Part shown: piece after piece, positions 28,079 to 32,843 of the stretch
How positions within the stretch are numbered: position 1 is the first letter of the stretch
How the letters are laid out: each line of letters starts with the position of its first letter
Origin: Lachnospiraceae bacterium
GTDB taxonomy: Bacteria > Bacillota > Clostridia > Lachnospirales > Lachnospiraceae
Assembly: GCA_016280465.1 (NCBI GenBank)
Contig: JAEEGT010000118.1
Coordinates: 1 to 32,843, forward strand
Direction of reading: 5' to 3'
Length of the DNA stretch: 32,843 nt
Program-made: the position numbers and the translations under genes
Notes under the pieces: model-generated
Seen by the model: the letters and a program-made list of their open reading frames with translations, nothing else
Database searches by the model: none
Told to the model about the DNA's origin: nothing

Positions 28079-29821
28079 ATGTCAGACAATACATTCAGAG
28101 GTCCCGCTGCGCCCAAGGATCCTACCATGAAGCGCCCTTTCTATTACATCATGAAGGGCAAGAAGGTTTTGGGGTCTCCTCAGAGTGACGGCAGGGGCAT
28201 TCAGTTTATCTATGAAAGCGACGGCAGGCTCAAGACCAGTGCCAAGCTCGTGGGTAATCTTACCGACGAGACCATGATCGAAGAGCTTACCACCGTTTCG
28301 GGTCTTAAAAAACAGGTTCACGGCGTAGGTGTCATCGTGGAAAGGGCAGGGGAGCCTATCCCCGTTCGTTTTGCTTTCCAGATGTACGGTAAAAAGGACC
28401 CTTACGCATCGGGGACCACTCTCACCATGGACGTTCTTTCCGACGGAATGGAGCGTGTCCTTGATTTCCACGATGCAGACTGGTACGGCGACGATGTGGT
28501 ACCGGGACAGATACGTTTCGAATTCGAAAAGCCCGGTCTCGAAGCCGACGTTACCGTTTGCTTTTATCTTAATGACGGCTATACCGCGCCCCCTCAGCTT
28601 GAGGATAAGCCCCTTGATTTTTCGGGGGAGTCTTACAGCGCCATGATCGACAAGTCTGTCCTTAACAAGGGCAATGTCCACAGACTTAAGAAAGCCATGG
28701 AAAAAGCAAGAGCGGGCCAAGAGGTTACACTTGGCTTTATCGGCGGTTCCATCACTCAGGGTGCGGGAGCAATTCCCATCAACACCGAGTGCTATGCCTA
28801 CAATATCTTCAAGGGCTTCTGCGACCTTACGGGCCGTAAATACGATGACAACGTTAAATACGTCAAGGCAGGCGTGGGGGGAACTCCTTCGGAGCTTGGG
28901 ATGTTGCGTTATGAGCGTGATGTCCTTGACGGCGGCAAAGTCACTCCCGACGTGGTGGTCGTTGAATTTGCCGTTAACGATGAGGGAGATGAGACCAAGG
29001 GAGACTGCTACGATTCCCTGGTCCGTAAGATTTATAACGGTCCCGGACATCCGGCAGTTATCCTTCTTTTTGCCGTATTTGCCGAAGACTGGAATCTGGA
29101 AGACAGGCTTAAGTGCGTGGGTGAGGCTTATAACCTTCCCATGTCCAGCACCAAGCAGGCTGTGGTGGAGCAGTTCTACAAGACTCCCGACACGGGACGT
29201 ATAATTGCCAAGAGCCAGTTCTTTTACGATATGTATCACCCCACCAATGCGGGTCACAGGATCATGGCGGACGGAGTGGTGAAGCTCTTTAAGCTTGCCG
29301 ATGAAAGTGCCGATGAGACGGACCTTGACATTACAGGTATCAAGCCACCCAAGAGTGCCGATTTTGAGCAGGTTTACTTTGTGGGCAGGAGCGATATTGA
29401 CAAAGCACAGGCGGTTGTTTCCTTTGATGCCGGAGCTTTTACGGACACCGACAACAATACCCAGTATGTTGAAAGAAATCTGGATCTTTTCGGTACCAGG
29501 GAGTTTCAGGACAACTGGATGTACAACGGCACCAAGGCCGATACGGACAAAGACAAAGCGGTATTTACCCTTGATGTTAAGTGCAGGAGATTGCTGGTGG
29601 CCTATATGGATTCCGCATCCCCCGAGGTGGGATGTGCGGAGGTCTTAGTGGACGGAGTTAAGAAACTCTCCATAGATCCCCACATCGTGGGCTGGACCCA
29701 TTGCAACGCCTACATCGCGATCCGCGAGGATGAATCAAAGCCTCACAAAGTGGAGGTAAAGATACCGGCCGGGGACAGAGACAAGATGTTCACTCTCCTT
29801 GGCTTCGGAATAGTAGATTGA
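28079..29821 (+). CDS. SGNH/GDSL-type hydrolase (possible carbohydrate esterase) with flanking beta domains
   Basis: VTLGFIGGSITQGAGAI (block I), VVEFAVNDEGDE (block III-like), YHPTNAGHRIMADGV (block V). Confidence 0.85.
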   Translation: MSDNTFRGPAAPKDPTMKRPFYYIMKGKKVLGSPQSDGRGIQFIYESDGRLKTSAKLVGNLTDETMIEELTTVSGLKKQVHGVGVIVERAGEPIPVRFAFQMYGKKDPYASGTTLTMDVLSDGMERVLDFHDADWYGDDVVPGQIRFEFEKPGLEADVTVCFYLNDGYTAPPQLEDKPLDFSGESYSAMIDKSVLNKGNVHRLKKAMEKARAGQEVTLGFIGGSITQGAGAIPINTECYAYNIFKGFCDLTGRKYDDNVKYVKAGVGGTPSELGMLRYERDVLDGGKVTPDVVVVEFAVNDEGDETKGDCYDSLVRKIYNGPGHPAVILLFAVFAEDWNLEDRLKCVGEAYNLPMSSTKQAVVEQFYKTPDTGRIIAKSQFFYDMYHPTNAGHRIMADGVVKLFKLADESADETDLDITGIKPPKSADFEQVYFVGRSDIDKAQAVVSFDAGAFTDTDNNTQYVERNLDLFGTREFQDNWMYNGTKADTDKDKAVFTLDVKCRRLLVAYMDSASPEVGCAEVLVDGVKKLSIDPHIVGWTHCNAYIAIREDESKPHKVEVKIPAGDRDKMFTLLGFGIVD

Positions 29822-29832
29822 CGGAAGAACAG

Positions 29833-31365
29833 ATGGCTAAAGATATAAATCCTATAATAAAAATGGACTATCCCGATCCCGATGTCATAAGGGTCGGAGA
29901 TACCTACTATATGGTCAGCACCACCATGTATTTCATGCCGGGCGGTGCCCTCCTTCGCTCTTACGATCTTGCCAATTGGGAACTCATAGGGTATCTGTTC
30001 GATACTCTTGACGACACTCCCGGAGAGCGCATGGAGCAGGAGCAGACGGAATATGCCGGCGGCATGTGGGCGCCCTCCATCAGATACCATGAGGGTATGT
30101 TCTATGTTTTCTTTTTAAGTCACAGCGGGAAAAAGAACTATCTCTTCAGATCGAAAAAGATCGAAGGTCCCTGGGAGAAAACGGTGGTAGAGGGAAACTA
30201 CCACGATGCATCCCTGCTCTTTGACGGCGGGAAGGCCTATATAGTATACGGAAATACAGAAATATACATAACCGAGCTTAATGAAGAACTTACGGGTCCC
30301 GGGGAAGGAGGTCTTCACAGACTCCTTGTTAAGGACGAGGCACACGGAGGTCTTGGCTATGAGGGGGCTCATATCCAGAAGATCGGAGACTGGTTCTACC
30401 TGTTTCTCATTAACTGGCCTAAGGGTGACGTGAGGACCGAAAGCTGCTTCAGGGCAAAGAAACTGACGGATGAATTTACCGGCGGTGTGGTCCTTAACGA
30501 CTGCCGAGGGATTCCCGGACGGGGCGTTGCCCAGGGCGGAATAGTTGAGACCGGAGAGGGCAAGTGGTACGCTGTTCTTTTTCAGGATATGGGGGCTGCG
30601 GGGCGTATGCCGATCCTCATTCCCGTAACCTGGAAGGATGAGTTTCCGGTATTCGGTGTCGACGGAAAGATCCCCGAAAAGATCGATGTAAAAGAACGGG
30701 CGGGGTACAATTACAATCCGCTCTACACCTCCGATGATTTCTATCCCAAGGCGGGGCTTCCCAAAAACAGGCAGTTATCCCCTCAATGGCAGTGGAATCA
30801 TCAGCCCGATAACAAGCTTTGGAATCTGCTTCCGGGGGGCGGCCTTGAGATAAAGACCGGTAAGCTTTGCATCAACCTGACACATGCAAGGAACACTCTT
30901 ACCCAGCGTATGCTGTGGCCCAAATGCGAAGCCAGGGTCAATATCGATTCCTCCAAACTCAATGACGGAGACTATGCGGGTCTTTGCGCACTTCAAAGCA
31001 GATACGCCTTTGTAGGAATTAAAAAAGAACTTGGAACCGCCTTTTTGGTGGTTATCGTAAACAATGCCGAGGAAAAGCCCGGAATGGGCGCCGCGGATTA
31101 CATGCCGGGAGACCTGGTTGAAAAGATCCGGCTTGACTCGGTATCCGCCACGGTGGGGATCAGGGCAAGCTTCAAGGACGGAGTCGATACGGTGGACTTT
31201 TACTTCATGGACAAGAAAGGGGTACCAGTCAGCGTGGGGACAAAGCACAGACTTTCTTTTTCCCTGGCACACTTTACGGGAAACCGTTTCGGACTTTGCT
31301 GTTTTTCCACCCGAAAGATGGGCGGCACCGCAACCTTCAGGAATTTTGAATATATTACGGATTAA
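29833..31365 (+). CDS. Glycoside hydrolase family 43 (beta-xylosidase/arabinofuranosidase-like)
   Basis: MDYPDPDVIRVGDTYYMVSTTMYFMPGGALLRSYDLANWELIGY, GGMWAPSIRYHEGMFYVFF, beta-sandwich C-terminal domain. Alternative TTG start at 29818 overlapping the previous stop. Confidence 0.9.
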   Translation: MAKDINPIIKMDYPDPDVIRVGDTYYMVSTTMYFMPGGALLRSYDLANWELIGYLFDTLDDTPGERMEQEQTEYAGGMWAPSIRYHEGMFYVFFLSHSGKKNYLFRSKKIEGPWEKTVVEGNYHDASLLFDGGKAYIVYGNTEIYITELNEELTGPGEGGLHRLLVKDEAHGGLGYEGAHIQKIGDWFYLFLINWPKGDVRTESCFRAKKLTDEFTGGVVLNDCRGIPGRGVAQGGIVETGEGKWYAVLFQDMGAAGRMPILIPVTWKDEFPVFGVDGKIPEKIDVKERAGYNYNPLYTSDDFYPKAGLPKNRQLSPQWQWNHQPDNKLWNLLPGGGLEIKTGKLCINLTHARNTLTQRMLWPKCEARVNIDSSKLNDGDYAGLCALQSRYAFVGIKKELGTAFLVVIVNNAEEKPGMGAADYMPGDLVEKIRLDSVSATVGIRASFKDGVDTVDFYFMDKKGVPVSVGTKHRLSFSLAHFTGNRFGLCCFSTRKMGGTATFRNFEYITD

Positions 31366-31377
31366 TTTGACGTTAAG

Positions 31378-31425
31378 CACCTCCTCATACAATGCCATTG
31401 TGTATAATGGACATATGAGGAGGTG
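31378..31425 (+). promoter_or_regulatory. 12-bp perfect inverted repeat overlapping the Shine-Dalgarno of the lipoprotein gene
   Basis: CACCTCCTCATA (31378-31389) and TATGAGGAGGTG (31414-31425); loop contains TATAAT (31403-31408). Confidence 0.7.
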
Positions 31426-31432
31426 TTTTCTC

Positions 31433-32512
31433 GTGAAAAGCTTTAAGATATTATTTGCTGTTTTGTTAAGTGTATGCATGATCACGGCATTGACCGCATG
31501 TGAGGCTCCCGCCGGGGGCGGCGATTCCAAAAGCCCGGATACGGGTGCGTCGTCGGAACCTGCCGAAGTAAAGGCTCCCTTTAACAACAAGGTTGAGGTT
31601 ACGTTTGCAAAGATCGGAACCGATACCCTTGGCATAGCTGTTATCGGCAATCCGTGTAAGAATCTGGTAAAGAAGAGTACTTTCGAAGATTCAGGCAAAG
31701 AATTTGCCGTTATCATCGGTGAGGAAAAGACCATAACCGTTCCCAGAGAACAGTTTGCGGATTACGGCATCGAGGAGGAAGACGAGGAAGTAGTTTCCTA
31801 CGATATAGATGTTTATGAGCCTTATACCCAGATGTATCTTTATTCTCTGGATTCAAACCTTATGGTATTAAAGAGCGGGGATGACTGGGAAAGCTACAGA
31901 TGCGAGTTCAACGATGCCAATACCGGTGCGGGTGCCGCGGCTTACTTTACCAAGATCACGGCTCCGGGCCTTTGCGATAAGGTTAAACTCGAAGGAACCT
32001 ACAGAGTCTTTCTTTTTGATAAGGACAAAGAAGACCTTACGGAAGAATATATGATAGCCGAGGGCGATGCAGCGGGGGCAGTTAAGACCATGGATGCCAA
32101 AGAGTTTGAGGATAAATATGAGAATCCCGCATATACGTCCATGACTCCCAAGCATGAGGCTACCGCACCCTGGGTAGGCGAATGGGTTGCCATGGAGGGA
32201 AGCGAGATTCCCGATGCTACCCTCAAAGTTGAGATGTCCTATACGGGAGTTCTTATCTGGACTGCGGTTATCAACGGTGAAACCAGACGCTGGTATGGAG
32301 AAGAAAACGAATATACCGAAACTCAGGTGGATTTCTATGTAAAGACCAAGGGTGGTGCAGAAGTTTACAATATCAGAAACGGTGTTGAGTCCATTATCAT
32401 CACCTATATCACATCCACCCACGAACTTGATGTTGAACACATTGAATACAGATATGATATATACGGTGACAATGCCGTAAGACACCATATCGATTTCGTC
32501 AGAAAACCCTAA
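31433..32512 (+). CDS. Putative lipoprotein of unknown function
   Basis: VKSFKILFAVLLSVCMITALTAC signal/lipobox, GTG start 8 nt after AGGAGGT. Alternative ATG at 31415. Confidence 0.8.
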   Translation: MKSFKILFAVLLSVCMITALTACEAPAGGGDSKSPDTGASSEPAEVKAPFNNKVEVTFAKIGTDTLGIAVIGNPCKNLVKKSTFEDSGKEFAVIIGEEKTITVPREQFADYGIEEEDEEVVSYDIDVYEPYTQMYLYSLDSNLMVLKSGDDWESYRCEFNDANTGAGAAAYFTKITAPGLCDKVKLEGTYRVFLFDKDKEDLTEEYMIAEGDAAGAVKTMDAKEFEDKYENPAYTSMTPKHEATAPWVGEWVAMEGSEIPDATLKVEMSYTGVLIWTAVINGETRRWYGEENEYTETQVDFYVKTKGGAEVYNIRNGVESIIITYITSTHELDVEHIEYRYDIYGDNAVRHHIDFVRKP

Positions 32513-32526
32513 TAACAGGTAAAAGA

Positions 32527-32557
32527 AAGGGCTCCCGCAGAGGAGCCCTTATTTTTA
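32527..32557. terminator. Bidirectional Rho-independent terminator
   Basis: AAGGGCTCC-CGCAGA-GGAGCCCTT + T-tract between convergent genes. Confidence 0.85.
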
Positions 32558-32843
32558 TGCCTGCTGTTTTCTTTTGATATCGGAATTCTGTTTCCTGTAC
32601 TGGCTGGGAGTACAGCCCTTCTGCTGCTTAAAAAGCCGGTTGAAGGTGGAGATACTGGAAAAGCCGGAGCGTATGGCCACATCGGTGATGGAGGCTCCGG
32701 GGAGTCCCAAAAGTTCTTCGGCTGCCTTGATCCGTCTGAAGCACAGGTAATCGGTGAAGTTGTAGTTGGTATACTGCTTGAACAGTCTCGAAAAATGAAA
32801 CTTGGAAAAGCCTGTGTTGGCGGCGATATCCGACAAAGAGATA
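32555..32843 (-). CDS. AraC-type regulator C-terminal HTH, truncated by window edge
   Basis: SDIAANTGFSKFHFSRLFKQYTNYNFTDYL...ITDVAIRSGFSSISTFNRLFKQQKGCTPSQYRK. Confidence 0.88.
   Translation of the reverse strand, partial: ISLSDIAANTGFSKFHFSRLFKQYTNYNFTDYLCFRRIKAAEELLGLPGASITDVAIRSGFSSISTFNRLFKQQKGCTPSQYRKQNSDIKRKQQA

Noticed and set aside
28082-29257. 391-aa ORF antisense to the SGNH gene
   Set aside because: Shadow ORF opposite a confident coding region.

Overview
The 32.8 kb window reads as a gene-dense Clostridia/Lachnospiraceae-like carbohydrate-catabolism region (taxon is inference). Contents left to right: (i) the 3' part of a ROK sugar kinase overlapping a GH38 alpha-mannosidase gene; (ii) a DeoR-type regulator divergent from an inositol-catabolism operon (Fe-ADH, class II aldolase iolJ-like, iolC, iolD, iolE, iolG, iolB); (iii) a convergent GH29 alpha-L-fucosidase gene; (iv) a five-gene Opp/Dpp-type ABC importer followed by a PHP/CehA-McbA metallohydrolase gene; (v) an AraC regulator divergent from a GH105/GH88 hydrolase, a second ROK kinase and an unclassified ~554-aa protein; (vi) an SGNH hydrolase, a GH43 enzyme, an orphan lipoprotein, and a partial AraC regulator. 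The most unusual signal is a ~215-bp intergenic element present twice inside the iol operon (iolC-iolD and iolG-iolB gaps). The two copies share a 127-bp identical core. Their flanking arms have diverged in sequence but keep base-pairing through compensatory changes, which suggests a structured RNA or a structure-selected mobile repeat. Other signals: a promoter-upstream module shared by the iol and ABC-transporter promoters at identical spacing to the -10, a different double-hairpin element between iolD and iolE, and a 12-bp hairpin that buries the Shine-Dalgarno of the lipoprotein gene. No CRISPR array, rRNA, tRNA or transposase was seen.
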